DNA of 29,071 nucleotides from an uncultured Elusimicrobia bacterium (lineage in GTDB: Bacteria > Elusimicrobiota > Endomicrobiia > Endomicrobiales > Endomicrobiaceae), in contig CALGGE010000055.1 of NCBI GenBank assembly GCA_937916125.1, forward strand, positions 1 through 29,071. The letters are read 5' to 3'. Of this stretch, positions 1-7,463 are shown one piece after another. A model generated the notes under the pieces. The model was not told where the DNA came from and ran no database searches. It worked only from the letters and a program-made list of their open reading frames with translations. The position numbers and the translations under genes are program-made. Positions within the stretch are counted from its first letter, which is position 1, and each line of letters starts with the position of its first letter.

Positions 1-51
1 AAGCGTAAAACCTTGATTATTTAACCTTTTCCTGCTTCTTAGTTTTTTCAT
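1..51 (-). CDS. Type IV prepilin-like protein, N-terminal fragment cut by the window edge
   Basis: Reading leftwards from the ATG at 49-51 gives 17 codons, MKKLRSRKRLNNQGFTL, before the window ends. A short basic leader followed by G|FTL is the class III prepilin signal: PilD-type peptidase cuts after Gly14 and methylates the new Phe N-terminus. The rest of the hydrophobic helix (usually FTLVELV) is outside the window. A purine-rich ribosome site (AGAGGGGGG, about 58-66) lies upstream. A consensus minus-strand promoter sits 250 bases upstream (306-334), leaving a long leader. Whether it is a major pilin, minor pilin or type II pseudopilin cannot be told from 17 residues. Confidence 0.75.
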   Translation of the reverse strand, partial: MKKLRSRKRLNNQGFTL

Positions 52-138
52 AATTGTTCCCCCCTCTTATTTTTTATTGTAAAAATTTTTTAAAAAAACT
101 ATAATATTAAACAAATTAACTAATTTGTATATTTTGCT

Positions 139-163
139 CTGCCGTCACTGTTAATGACGGCAG
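139..163. other. GC-rich hairpin in the leader of the left prepilin gene
   Basis: CTGCCGTCA (139-147) and TGACGGCAG (155-163) form a perfect 9-bp stem with a 7-nt loop in otherwise very AT-rich sequence. On the plus strand it is followed by only three T. On the minus strand no T-run follows. It is therefore a poor intrinsic terminator and may be a structural part of the leftward leader RNA. Confidence 0.55.
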
Positions 164-169
164 TTTAAA

Positions 170-227
170 AAAAGGATTTTGTTGCCGACCAAAGCAATTC
201 AGCGGATTAGTCCGTTGACATCCTTTT
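170..227. other. Three-way-junction structure, unassigned RNA or DNA element
   Basis: An 8-bp closing stem, AAAAGGAT (170-177) with ATCCTTTT (220-227), encloses two small hairpins. These are GTTGC/GCAAT (181-185, 194-198) and CGGA/TCCG with a TTAG loop (203-214). Read on the minus strand the closing stem runs into seven T, so it could act as a terminator or attenuator in the leftward prepilin leader. It does not match a riboswitch class I can recognise. The -35 box of the rightward promoter (215-220) lies inside it. Confidence 0.5.
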
Positions 228-243
228 ATTGTTAGATTATATT
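215..243 (+). promoter_or_regulatory. Sigma70-type promoter for the HTH gene at 344
   Basis: TTGACA at 215-220, a 17-bp spacer, and TATATT at 238-243. Transcription would start near 250 and leave a leader of about 95 nt before the ATG at 344. It faces the leftward promoter at 306-334, so the two 5' leaders would overlap by roughly 50 nt. Confidence 0.6.
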
Positions 244-280
244 TTATTATTATCGGTATATTGTTATTTGTTATCTATAT

Positions 281-296
281 TAACTTAATTTAGTTA
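281..296. promoter_or_regulatory. Small inverted repeat, possible operator
   Basis: TAACT (281-285) and AGTTA (292-296) form a 5-bp inverted repeat with a 6-bp gap, between the start points of two opposing promoters. It is in a suitable place for autoregulation by the adjacent HTH protein. An arm this short in AT-rich DNA can also arise by chance. Confidence 0.25.
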
Positions 297-305
297 TTTT
301 AGATA

Positions 306-334
306 ATTATATACAATAAAAAACAATTTGTCAA
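306..334 (-). promoter_or_regulatory. Consensus sigma70-type promoter, leftward, for the prepilin gene
   Basis: On the minus strand TTGACA (329-334), exactly 17 bp, then TATAAT (306-311): a perfect match to both boxes. Transcription would begin near 299 and run to the prepilin ATG at 51 with a structured leader of about 250 nt. The -35 box overlaps the ribosome site (AAGGAG, 333-338) of the rightward HTH gene. Confidence 0.65.
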
Positions 335-343
335 GGAGTTTTT

Positions 344-703
344 ATGAATGATAAAAAAATAAAATTTTTACAAGATATCAATAACGGGAAAATCAAAGGT
401 TCTCAAAAAGTATTGGCTGATAAACTGGGCATTGCAGGAAGTGCCGTTACATATTGGTTTAAAGGAGAGAAAAATCCGTCTTTGGATAATATCATTAAAA
501 TGGCAAAAATATTTAACAAAAGTGAACAGGAAATAAAAGATATTTTTTCAATAAAAAATGAATTTGATAAAAATAATTTTAACGATATTGTCATTTCAAA
601 AGATATAGAGTTATTAAAAGAAAAAACGAAGAGGCACGATGCGGAGATAAGCCTTTTAAGAGAAGAAATAGAAAAGTTAAAGAAATCGCAAGGCGATTTT
701 TGA
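344..703 (+). CDS. Small helix-turn-helix protein with C-terminal coiled coil
   Basis: 119 residues. Residues about 18-60 read as an XRE/phage-repressor-like HTH: 'VLADKLGI' is the first helix, 'AVTYWFKGEKNPS' the turn and recognition helix. Residues 85-115 are Lys/Glu-rich with heptad leucines, suggesting a coiled coil for dimerisation. A good AAGGAG lies 5 nt before the ATG. It faces away from the prepilin gene at 1-51, so that promoter is the natural candidate target, though this is inferred from position. The final codons form a 7-bp hairpin followed by T residues (83-89 paired with 93-99 of the 600s), and the TGA stop (701-703) is the first triplet of an intergenic repeat. Confidence 0.75.
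   Translation: MNDKKIKFLQDINNGKIKGSQKVLADKLGIAGSAVTYWFKGEKNPSLDNIIKMAKIFNKSEQEIKDIFSIKNEFDKNNFNDIVISKDIELLKEKTKRHDAEISLLREEIEKLKKSQGDF
683..701 (+). terminator. Possible intrinsic terminator embedded in the end of the HTH gene
   Basis: AAATCGC (683-689) pairs with GCGATTT (693-699) across a 3-nt loop and runs into T residues to 701. The stem overlaps the last codons (Lys-Ser-Gln-Gly-Asp-Phe) and the T of the stop codon. The stem is short, so its strength is uncertain. Confidence 0.4.
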
Positions 704-872
704 GGGATGGAAACGGCAACGACGGAACGGCAATGTACAATGTACGATGTACAATGTACAATGAACGACAACGACGAGATGCTTCGACAAGCTCAGCATG
801 ACAGAACAAAACGACAATTGAACGGTTAAAAAGTTTTTATCGTTCAACTTTTCAACCGTTCAACTTTTCAAC
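701..872. repeat. Composite intergenic repeat, copy 1
   Basis: Lies between convergent genes. It begins TGAGGGATGG at 701, then has five 7-bp units of the form RATGTAC (732-766), the last ending AATGAAC. A 29-bp block from 776 to 804 follows (GAGATGCTTCGACAAGCTCA then GCATGACAG). It ends in a hairpin (818-847) and an exact two-fold 16-bp tandem repeat, CGTTCAACTTTTCAAC at 841-856 and 857-872. Related copies lie at 19622-19820, 25164-25349, 26474-26490 and 27749-27905. The short open frames in it look spurious. Confidence 0.85.
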
Positions 873-889
873 TGTTTTTTCGCTATAAA

Positions 890-2344
890 TTAACCTAAAA
901 GTTTACTCAATGTTTTATTTACCATCTGCGGGTTTGCTTTCCCACGAGACTTCTTCATCACCGCACCAACCAAAGCACCGATAGCAGATTTTTTGCCGGA
1001 CTTGTAGTCGGCAACAATCTTGGCATTTTCATCTATAACTTCCTGACAAACTTTTATAATGGCACCTTCATCGGAAATTTGAACAAGCCCTTTTTCTTTA
1101 ACGATTATCTCGGGATCTTTGTTATCTTTAAACATATCTTCAAAAATGGTCTTAGCTATTTTACCGGAAATTGTTCCTTTGGAAATTAAAAGGACAAGTT
1201 TGCCGATATTTTCCGGAGAAATGGGAGACTGCTTTATAGTTAAATCCGATTTATTTAATTTACCTAAAAGTTCCGTTATTATCCAGTTGGCAACAAGTTT
1301 TGCACCGTCTTTGGAATCTTTCGCAGCCTTTAAAGCCGTTTCATAGTAATCGGCAAGAGCTTTATCGGAAATTATAATATCCGTATCATATTCCGAAAGC
1401 CCCAGTTCGTTAATAAGCCTTGCTCTTCTTGCTTCGGGAAGTTCCGGGATATTCTTCTTAATATTATCTATAAATTCGTCGTCCAAGTTTACGGGAACGA
1501 GGTCCGGATCAGGGAAATATCTGTAATCATGTGCATTTTCTTTAGAACGCATGGATTTTGTAACTTTTTCATTAGCATCCCAAGTTCTTGTTTCCTGTAT
1601 TACTCTTCCGCCGGACTCTACAACTTCTATCTGTCTTTGAACTTCGTAAGCAAGTGCTTCCTGTACACCGGAAATTGAGTTCATATTTTTTAATTCGGCT
1701 TTCGTTCCGAATTCTTTCTGCCCGAAAGGTCTGATACTGATGTTGGCATCGCATCTGAATTTCCCCTCTTCCATATTACAGTCGGAAGCTTCAACATATT
1801 CAATTAAATTTTTAAGAGAAGTTAAATATGCTGCCGCATCTTCCGGAGAACGCATATCGGGTTCGGAAACGATTTCCATCAAAGGAACGCCCGTTCTATT
1901 GTAATCGGCTAAAGAATAATCAAGCTGACGGGAACCGATATCGTGAATAAGTTTGCCGGCGTCTTCTTCAAGATGTATTCTTGTGATACCGATGGTTTTG
2001 GTTTTGCCGTCAACGGTAATATTTATCTTACCGTGTTCGCAGAAAGGAAGTTCATACTGTGATATCTGATAATTTTTCGGTAAATCGGGATAAAAATATT
2101 GTTTTCTTGCAAAGACGGATTTTTTATTTATCGTGCAGTCAAGAGCAAGCCCCGTTCTGACGATAAGTTCTACGGCATGCTTATTTAAAACGGGAAGCAC
2201 GCCCGGCTGACCCGTGCAAACAGGACATATATTCGTGTTCGGTTTACAATGAAATTCCGTCGAACAGTTGCAGAAAATTTTTGTATTTGTTTTTATTTGC
2301 GAATGAACTTCAAGCCCTATAATTACTTCATATTTGTTATTCAT
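890..2344 (-). CDS. gatB: Aspartyl/glutamyl-tRNA amidotransferase subunit B
   Basis: GatB activates the mischarged Glu (or Asp) on tRNA by phosphorylation so that ammonia from GatA can convert it to Gln (or Asn). The 484-residue product opens with the family signature YEVIIGLEVHSQ. It has the zinc site C25/C27 and C40/C43 (CNC...CPVC), then GQPGVLP, and a C-terminal helical GatB/YqeY domain ending in 'GKANPQMVNKTLSKLL'. The frame stays open to 2374, but I chose the ATG at 2342-2344. It has GAGGAT upstream and places the signature at residue 5, whereas the outer ATG has no ribosome site. It lies 33 nt downstream of gatA. No gatC is visible in the window, so GatC must be encoded elsewhere. Confidence 0.95.
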   Translation of the reverse strand: MNNKYEVIIGLEVHSQIKTNTKIFCNCSTEFHCKPNTNICPVCTGQPGVLPVLNKHAVELIVRTGLALDCTINKKSVFARKQYFYPDLPKNYQISQYELPFCEHGKINITVDGKTKTIGITRIHLEEDAGKLIHDIGSRQLDYSLADYNRTGVPLMEIVSEPDMRSPEDAAAYLTSLKNLIEYVEASDCNMEEGKFRCDANISIRPFGQKEFGTKAELKNMNSISGVQEALAYEVQRQIEVVESGGRVIQETRTWDANEKVTKSMRSKENAHDYRYFPDPDLVPVNLDDEFIDNIKKNIPELPEARRARLINELGLSEYDTDIIISDKALADYYETALKAAKDSKDGAKLVANWIITELLGKLNKSDLTIKQSPISPENIGKLVLLISKGTISGKIAKTIFEDMFKDNKDPEIIVKEKGLVQISDEGAIIKVCQEVIDENAKIVADYKSGKKSAIGALVGAVMKKSRGKANPQMVNKTLSKLLG

Positions 2345-2377
2345 ATTTTTATCCTCGCTAAAATTATCGTACATTAA

Positions 2378-3838
2378 TTATATTTTAGGAAACTCTTTAT
2401 GCCAAACCGTAGCCTGCTGATAAGCATAAGCAACTTTAAACATTGTCTGTTCGTCAAAATGTTTTGATAACAGCTGCATACCGACGGGGATACCTTTCTG
2501 CGAGAAACCGCAAGGTAAACTCATTCCGGGAACAGCGGCCAAATTACAACTTATGGTAAAAATATCGGATAAATACATCTGCAAAGGATCTGAACTTTTT
2601 TCACCTATTTTAAATGCCGGCGTAGGAGCTGACGGGGTAAGAATAACATCAACTTTTTCAAAAGCTTTTTCGAAATCCTGTTTAATCAATGTTCTTACTT
2701 TCTGTGCTTTACCGTAGAAAGCATCATAATATCCTGCAGAAAGTGCATAAGTTCCGAGCATTATTCTTCTTTTAACTTCGTCACCGAAACCCTGCCCTCT
2801 GGACTTCTGATATTCGTCAAGCAGGTTTGTACAATCCGCTCTGAAACCGTAACGAACGCCGTCGTATCTGGCAAGATTTGCCGATGCTTCCGAGCAACAT
2901 ATAATATAATAAACGGCAACGGCATAATCCGTATGAGGAAGCGAAATTTCTACAATTTCCGCCCCTAAACTTTTGTAAACTTCAACGGCCTTATCAAGAG
3001 CAGCTTTTACGTCCGCATCAAGTCCGTCGATAAAATATTCTTTCGGAAGACCGATTTTTAACCCCTTAACGCCGTCTTTAATATTGGCAAGATAGTCGGG
3101 AACATCTATATTTATCGATGTGGAATCTTTTGTATCATGTCCCGCAATAACATTTAAAAGTAATGCACTGTCTTCAACGGTTTTTGCCATAGGACCTATC
3201 TGATCAAGAGAAGATGCAAACGCAACCGCACCGAAACGACTGACTCTGCCGTAAGTAGGCTTTACGCCGACTATACCGCAACAACTTGCAGGTTGTCTGA
3301 TAGATCCGCCGGTATCCGTCCCGAGTGCCAAAGGTGCCGTCATTGCACCGACTGCGGAAGCACTGCCGCCGGAAGAACCGCCCGGTATATGTTCCGTATT
3401 CCAAGGGTTTCTTGTGGTAAAAAACGCCGAATTCTCCGTAGAAGAACCCATTGCAAATTCGTCAAGATTCGCCTTTCCGACAAATACCGCACCGGCATTT
3501 TTCAACTTTGTAATAACCGTTGCATCGTAGGGAGCAATGTAATTTTCCAAAATTTTCGACGATGCCGTCATTCTGATATCTTTTATTAAAATATTATCCT
3601 TAATTGCCATGGGGACACCTTCCAACGCTCCGATATTTTCCCCTTTGGCAATCTTATCGTCGCAAGCCTGTGCCTGTTTGAGTGCATAATCTTCACAGAC
3701 GGTAACGTAAGCTTTTATTTTAGGATCAACATCTTTTATTCTTTCAAGAAAAGCTTTTGTTACTTCAACACTTGAAAGTTCTTTGCTTTTAATTTTTGCC
3801 GCAAGAGCCGTTGCGGTCATTTTGATGATTTCATTCAT
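2378..3838 (-). CDS. gatA: Aspartyl/glutamyl-tRNA amidotransferase subunit A
   Basis: An amidase-signature enzyme that hydrolyses glutamine and passes the ammonia to GatB in the cytoplasmic GatCAB complex. The Ser-cisSer-Lys catalytic triad is visible: Lys80 in 'AIKDN', Ser155 in 'GGSSGGSA', Ser179 in 'GTDTGGSIRQPA'. The 486-residue length is normal for the family. AAGGAA lies about 8 nt before the ATG. An internal Met at residue 7 is possible but has no ribosome site. The gene sits directly downstream of tRNA-Pro on the same strand, with no promoter that I can identify in the 57-nt gap, so readthrough from the tRNA promoter is plausible. Confidence 0.95.
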   Translation of the reverse strand: MNEIIKMTATALAAKIKSKELSSVEVTKAFLERIKDVDPKIKAYVTVCEDYALKQAQACDDKIAKGENIGALEGVPMAIKDNILIKDIRMTASSKILENYIAPYDATVITKLKNAGAVFVGKANLDEFAMGSSTENSAFFTTRNPWNTEHIPGGSSGGSASAVGAMTAPLALGTDTGGSIRQPASCCGIVGVKPTYGRVSRFGAVAFASSLDQIGPMAKTVEDSALLLNVIAGHDTKDSTSINIDVPDYLANIKDGVKGLKIGLPKEYFIDGLDADVKAALDKAVEVYKSLGAEIVEISLPHTDYAVAVYYIICCSEASANLARYDGVRYGFRADCTNLLDEYQKSRGQGFGDEVKRRIMLGTYALSAGYYDAFYGKAQKVRTLIKQDFEKAFEKVDVILTPSAPTPAFKIGEKSSDPLQMYLSDIFTISCNLAAVPGMSLPCGFSQKGIPVGMQLLSKHFDEQTMFKVAYAYQQATVWHKEFPKI

Positions 3839-3895
3839 TTTGTATATTCCTTATGAATTATTTTTTACCGTTAAATTCTTTCTGAAAAAATAAAG

Positions 3896-3969
3896 TCGGG
3901 AAGGCGGGATTTGAACCCACGGTCTCCTGCTCCCAAAGCAGGCGCGTTAGCCAGCTACGCCACTTCCCG
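3896..3969 (-). tRNA. tRNA-Pro, anticodon UGG
   Basis: The 74-nt minus-strand sequence folds as a full cloverleaf. The acceptor stem is CGGGAAG/CTTCCCG, the D arm GCGT...ACGC, the anticodon stem CCTGC/GCAGG with loop TTTGGGA (anticodon TGG), and the T arm has TTCAAAT. The discriminator base is A and no CCA is encoded, so CCA must be added enzymatically. Confidence 0.97.
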
Positions 3970-3978
3970 ATGACTTAC

Positions 3979-4007
3979 ATTATATAATATGTATGTTTAT
4001 TATCCAA
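3979..4007 (-). promoter_or_regulatory. Promoter for tRNA-Pro
   Basis: On the minus strand TTGGAT (4002-4007), a 17-bp spacer and a perfect TATAAT (3979-3984), 9 bp before the first tRNA base. A second possible minus-strand promoter lies upstream: TTGTCA (4049-4054), 17 bp, TATAAT (4026-4031). Confidence 0.6.
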
Positions 4008-4084
4008 ACAGCTTCGACCGTAAGGATTATACAAAAAAAAATTTTTTTTGACAAGCAAAAAATCATTACATACACGATTTTTTG

Positions 4085-4113
4085 TTGACAACAACCGCCA
4101 TTTTATATATAAT
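4085..4113 (+). promoter_or_regulatory. Consensus promoter of the pal-tol operon
   Basis: TTGACA (4085-4090), exactly 17 bp, TATAAT (4108-4113): perfect boxes. The start point would fall near 4120, giving a leader of about 50 nt before pal. The intergenic stretch 3839-4171 otherwise holds the tRNA, its promoters and the leader palindrome. Confidence 0.8.
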
Positions 4114-4129
4114 CTTTCTTCTAATAAAC

Positions 4130-4150
4130 CGGGATAAAATTTTTATCCCG
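4130..4150. promoter_or_regulatory. Perfect palindrome in the pal leader
   Basis: CGGGATAAAA (4130-4139), one central T, and TTTTATCCCG (4141-4150): a 10-bp perfect inverted repeat just after the predicted start point and about 20 nt before the ATG. It could be an operator or a 5'-end hairpin that protects the operon mRNA. Confidence 0.45.
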
Positions 4151-4171
4151 AAAACATAAAGGAGAAAAGTA

Positions 4172-4675
4172 ATGAAAAAAAGTTTGTTGGTTAGTTTTTT
4201 GTTTTTGTGTTTGATCGTAAGTGCTTGTGCAAAAAAGCAGACAGTAACACCGGAAGATGTAAATGACCAGACTGCAACGGAAGAAGTAAACAGCTTCTCA
4301 CAAGAACCTTCAATAAGAGGAGTAGAAGTTGAAAATGATATATCATTGGAAACTGTTCATTTTGCTTTCGACAGCAGTGCAATATCCGATGAAGTTTTAG
4401 TTACATTAAAAAATAATGTTAAATATTTAAAAGATAATCCTAAAGTAAATGTAGTTATCGAAGGTCATTGCGACGAAAGAGGAACTACGGAATATAACCT
4501 TGCTTTGGGACAGAAGAGAGCCGTAAAAGTAAAAGAAATTTACGTTCAGCTCGGTATTAAAGCAAAAAGAATAGTTACTATGTCTTACGGTAAAGAAATG
4601 CCTATAGATAAGAGACATAACGAAGCTGCTTGGGCAAAGAACAGAAGAGCAGAAACAAAAGTAATAAAGAAATAA
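4172..4675 (+). CDS. pal: Peptidoglycan-associated lipoprotein Pal
   Basis: Outer-membrane lipoprotein that holds the outer membrane to peptidoglycan and is cycled by TolB and TolA. A signal peptide ends in the lipobox VSAC with lipidated Cys19. A linker of about 40 residues follows. Residues 60-167 are an OmpA-C-like domain with 'VHFAFDSSAI', 'EGHCDERGTTEYNLALGQKRA' (the Asp and Arg that contact diaminopimelate) and the closing 'NRRAET'. Length (167) is normal. AAAGGAG stands 7 nt before the ATG. It is first in the operon here, whereas proteobacterial tol clusters put it near the end. Confidence 0.95.
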   Translation: MKKSLLVSFLFLCLIVSACAKKQTVTPEDVNDQTATEEVNSFSQEPSIRGVEVENDISLETVHFAFDSSAISDEVLVTLKNNVKYLKDNPKVNVVIEGHCDERGTTEYNLALGQKRAVKVKEIYVQLGIKAKRIVTMSYGKEMPIDKRHNEAAWAKNRRAETKVIKK

Positions 4676-4713
4676 ATTGTTGTTTTAAGTTTTAAGTTTT
4701 AATTTTTGGTTGA

Positions 4714-5412
4714 ATGCGTAAAATAATATTATTTTTACCTTTAATAACGTTGTTTGCAGCTTGCGTAACTACCAATCAGGAAGGCTTGGATGATTTAAAA
4801 AAGGAAGTTGCCAAGCTGCAAATAAAATGTGCGAATTTGGAAGCAAGGCAGGCAGAGGCATATTCCAAGAACGAAGAAAATATGGTAAACCTGGAAATAA
4901 CCAATGCTTCCGTACAGGAGTTGTATAAAAAAACTTCCAAACTTTCACAGGAAGTTAAGGATATTGAGGTTCTTGTTAAGAAGCAGAAAAATGTTGTACA
5001 GCAGGACGGAGAAGTACAGGTACCTTCGCAAATGTACGAAACCGCATATAATGATTTTCTGTTGGGCAAATACGAACTTGCAATTTTCGGTTTTAAGTCG
5101 TTTCTTAAACAATACAAGACTCACGATCTTGCCGTACAGGCTCAGTATTATATAGCCGAAAGTATGTATTCTCAAGATAAGTGGTCCGATGCATATACGG
5201 AATACGAAAAAGTAGAAAAAGATTTCCCGGACAATAATGAGTATGTTTCTTCCTCAAGACTAAAAAGAGCTTTATGTTTGGAGTTGTTGGGACAGAAACA
5301 AAATTCCTTAGTTGTTTTACAGTCGATATTACAGGACTATCCGAGAAGCCCTGAAGCATTTACCGCTAAAGAAAAAATAAAGCAATATTCCAATGATACT
5401 AAAGCCAAATAA
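4714..5412 (+). CDS. cpoB: CpoB/YbgF-like TPR lipoprotein of the Tol-Pal system
   Basis: 232 residues. In Proteobacteria CpoB coordinates Tol-Pal constriction with cell-wall synthesis. Three parts are visible: a lipoprotein signal with FAAC (Cys17), a coiled coil about 25-90 rich in Lys/Glu/Leu, and a C-terminal TPR region about 105-225 ('YNDFLLGKYELAIFGFKSFL', 'QAQYYIAESMYSQDKWSDA'). The lipobox is a difference from E. coli CpoB, which is soluble in the periplasm. No Shine-Dalgarno sequence is seen before the ATG. The 38-nt gap after pal contains the direct repeat TTTTAAG TTTTAAG. Its 3' end overlaps the next gene by 20 nt. Confidence 0.85.
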   Translation: MRKIILFLPLITLFAACVTTNQEGLDDLKKEVAKLQIKCANLEARQAEAYSKNEENMVNLEITNASVQELYKKTSKLSQEVKDIEVLVKKQKNVVQQDGEVQVPSQMYETAYNDFLLGKYELAIFGFKSFLKQYKTHDLAVQAQYYIAESMYSQDKWSDAYTEYEKVEKDFPDNNEYVSSSRLKRALCLELLGQKQNSLVVLQSILQDYPRSPEAFTAKEKIKQYSNDTKAK

Positions 5413-6160
5413 ATTTGCGATAGTCCCCTGTATTATTATTTCCGTTATATTACATGGTGCTGTTTTTTTTGTAATTTCATTAAAAAATAAAAAAGAAACC
5501 TTTATACAAGTACCGTTTGAAGTTTCCTTTTATGCACCGTATGCGGAAAATATAAAAAAGCCGACGACTACAGATACGGTTCAGAACAAGACAAAAAGTC
5601 AGAAAACGAAAGAAGTTGAAACAAAACCGCTTTCGCCGAAGACGACTTCGGAAATAGTTACGCAAAAAAAGCCGGAAGAAAAAAAGAAAAAAACGGAAGA
5701 GAAAAATATAGAAAAACCGTCGGAAGTTCCTGTTGCGGAAGTTAAAGAAAACAAAGAACAGGTTGAAGCGGCAAAACCGGTTGCCGCAACCGATGAAACG
5801 GAAACAAAAGAAACGGCAAAAGAAAAAAATTTATCCGGCAATCCCGAAGGATTTGAATATACCAAAGGAATAATGCTGGAAAACAAAAATTTCAGATATT
5901 CTTATTACACAAGTGCAATATTAAAAAAAATAAGAAGATATTGGCAGGATTCAAACATAAATGTTTTGAGAACCGTAGTGTATTTTAGAATAGAAAAAGA
6001 CGGAACGGTATCAAAATTAAAAATTTCAAAAAGTTCAAAAAATGACGTTTTTGACAAAAATGCTTTAAGAGCTATAGAGTTGGCAAGTCCGTTTCCGCCG
6101 TTGCCGGACGGATACACGGAAAACAATTTAGGTGTATATTTTGAATTTAAAACTACTTAG
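5393..6160 (+). CDS. tolA: TolA/TonB-like energy transducer
   Basis: 255 residues. One N-terminal membrane helix (8-30) carries Ser17-x3-His21, the same spacing as the S-x3-H motif through which TonB and TolA respond to their proton-driven motor. Residues 55-150 are a Lys/Glu/Pro-rich, presumably extended, periplasm-spanning region. Residues 165-255 are a TonB C-terminal fold ('VVYFRIEKDGTVSKLKISKSS', 'ALRAIELASPFPPLPDG'). The position between cpoB and tolB supports TolA rather than TonB. It overlaps cpoB by 20 nt and tolB by 20-29 nt, which suggests translational coupling. No strong ribosome site is seen. Confidence 0.85.
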   Translation: MILKPNKFAIVPCIIISVILHGAVFFVISLKNKKETFIQVPFEVSFYAPYAENIKKPTTTDTVQNKTKSQKTKEVETKPLSPKTTSEIVTQKKPEEKKKKTEEKNIEKPSEVPVAEVKENKEQVEAAKPVAATDETETKETAKEKNLSGNPEGFEYTKGIMLENKNFRYSYYTSAILKKIRRYWQDSNINVLRTVVYFRIEKDGTVSKLKISKSSKNDVFDKNALRAIELASPFPPLPDGYTENNLGVYFEFKTT

Positions 6161-7436
6161 CAGAACCATCTTAATATTTTTATTCTGTTTAATTACCACT
6201 CTTTCTTATGCAAAAAAAGATGTGTATCTTTCTTTGTCGGCAAAAAGCACAAGATCAAGTATAGGTTTATCGGATTTTATTCCGGTAAACGCGACTCAGG
6301 AAGAAATGAACCTTTCAAAAAATATAAAAAATGTTTTGGAATCGGATCTTTTGTTATCGAGACACTTTAACGTTGCCGTAGCGGACAAAACTTCTTATAA
6401 ATTTGATTTAGATTCTCAGTTTGCATATTGGGAACCTAAAGGCGTATCCGTACTTCTGTTAGGTTCGATATCAATAGAAAAAGAAACGTATATAAATGTG
6501 GAAGTAAAACTATACGACGTTGAAAGCCGTGAAATTATTTGGGAAGACGTCTATAGAGAAAACTTATCCGACTACAGATATCTGGCACATAAAATAAATG
6601 ACGAAATCGTCAGAAGATTTACGGGAGAAGAAGGTATCGCCTGTACAAAAATAGTTTTTACAAATGACAGTACGAAATTTAAAGAAATTTATTTGGTTGA
6701 CTACGACGGCTACAATTTAAAAAGATTAACCAAAGACAACAGGCTCAATATTCTGCCGAAATGGGTTCCCGATTCACCGCAAATAATGTACACTTCTTAT
6801 TTATACAACAATCCCGACCTGTTCGTTATAGATATTTTAAAAAACAAAAGAAGAGCGTTATCGACAATACAGGGGTTAAATTCTCCTGCAACATTTTCTC
6901 CCGACAGAAAATATATTGCCGCAACTTTATCAAGAGGAGTATATCCAAACCTTTACATAATGGACAAAAAAGGCGTAATACTGAGAAGACTGACTGAGGG
7001 CAAACATATAGACACAAGCCCCGCCTATTCTCCCAACGGCAAAGAAATAGCTTTTATTTCGGACAGAGCGGGATATCCGCAACTGTACATAATGGATACC
7101 GACGGCGTTAACTTAAGGAGAATATCAACAAAAGGAAATTGCGACTCCCCGACATGGTCTCCGCAGGGAGATAAGATAGCTTTCACCATGAAATATGATG
7201 ATACTTTTGATATTTTTTTATATAATATACCGAGGAAAAGAATTATACGTTTAACCGAAGGACAGGGCAGCAACGAAAATCCTTCGTGGTCGCAGGACGG
7301 AAGATTTATAGTTTTTTCTTCGACGCGTTCGGGTAAAAGCGAGATATATATTATGGGAATGGACGGTTCCGAAACAAGAAAACTCGTAGATATGTCGGGA
7401 AGTTCGTTTACTCCGTCGTGGTCGCAATCTTTGTAA
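6132..7436 (+). CDS. tolB: Tol-Pal system beta-propeller protein TolB
   Basis: Periplasmic protein that relays TolA force to Pal. A signal peptide ('LLSRTILIFLFCLITTLSYA') is followed by the N-terminal TolB domain. A C-terminal propeller follows, with repeated PD40-type blades such as 'SPNGKEIAFISDRAG' with 'PQLYIMD', 'SPQGDKIAFT' and 'SQDGRFIVFSSTRSGKSEIY'. The open frame starts with GTG at 6132. TTG at 6141 is a serious alternative because AGGTG (6130-6134) stands 6 nt before it. Either way it overlaps the end of tolA. Length (431-434) is normal. Confidence 0.93.
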   Translation: MYILNLKLLSRTILIFLFCLITTLSYAKKDVYLSLSAKSTRSSIGLSDFIPVNATQEEMNLSKNIKNVLESDLLLSRHFNVAVADKTSYKFDLDSQFAYWEPKGVSVLLLGSISIEKETYINVEVKLYDVESREIIWEDVYRENLSDYRYLAHKINDEIVRRFTGEEGIACTKIVFTNDSTKFKEIYLVDYDGYNLKRLTKDNRLNILPKWVPDSPQIMYTSYLYNNPDLFVIDILKNKRRALSTIQGLNSPATFSPDRKYIAATLSRGVYPNLYIMDKKGVILRRLTEGKHIDTSPAYSPNGKEIAFISDRAGYPQLYIMDTDGVNLRRISTKGNCDSPTWSPQGDKIAFTMKYDDTFDIFLYNIPRKRIIRLTEGQGSNENPSWSQDGRFIVFSSTRSGKSEIYIMGMDGSETRKLVDMSGSSFTPSWSQSL

Positions 7437-7463
7437 TGTACAACTATAATAGAGGAAATTAAA

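Noticed and set aside
170..227. Hammerhead ribozyme or known riboswitch
   Set aside because: The three-way junction has CTGA on the minus strand, but the conserved CUGAUGA and GAAA core is absent. No c-di-GMP, TPP, fluoride or guanidine consensus could be recognised.
591..809. Open frame on the minus strand through repeat copy 1, and similar ones at 19455-19763, 25156-25344 and 27694-27897
   Set aside because: These are translations of the intergenic repeat (SLSKHL- and YIVHC-type strings), with no ribosome sites and the same frame repeated at each copy. They are not genes.
2345..2374. Longer GatB N-terminus from the outer ATG
   Set aside because: No ribosome site, the extra residues are not seen in the family, and the inner ATG at 2344 has GAGGAT.
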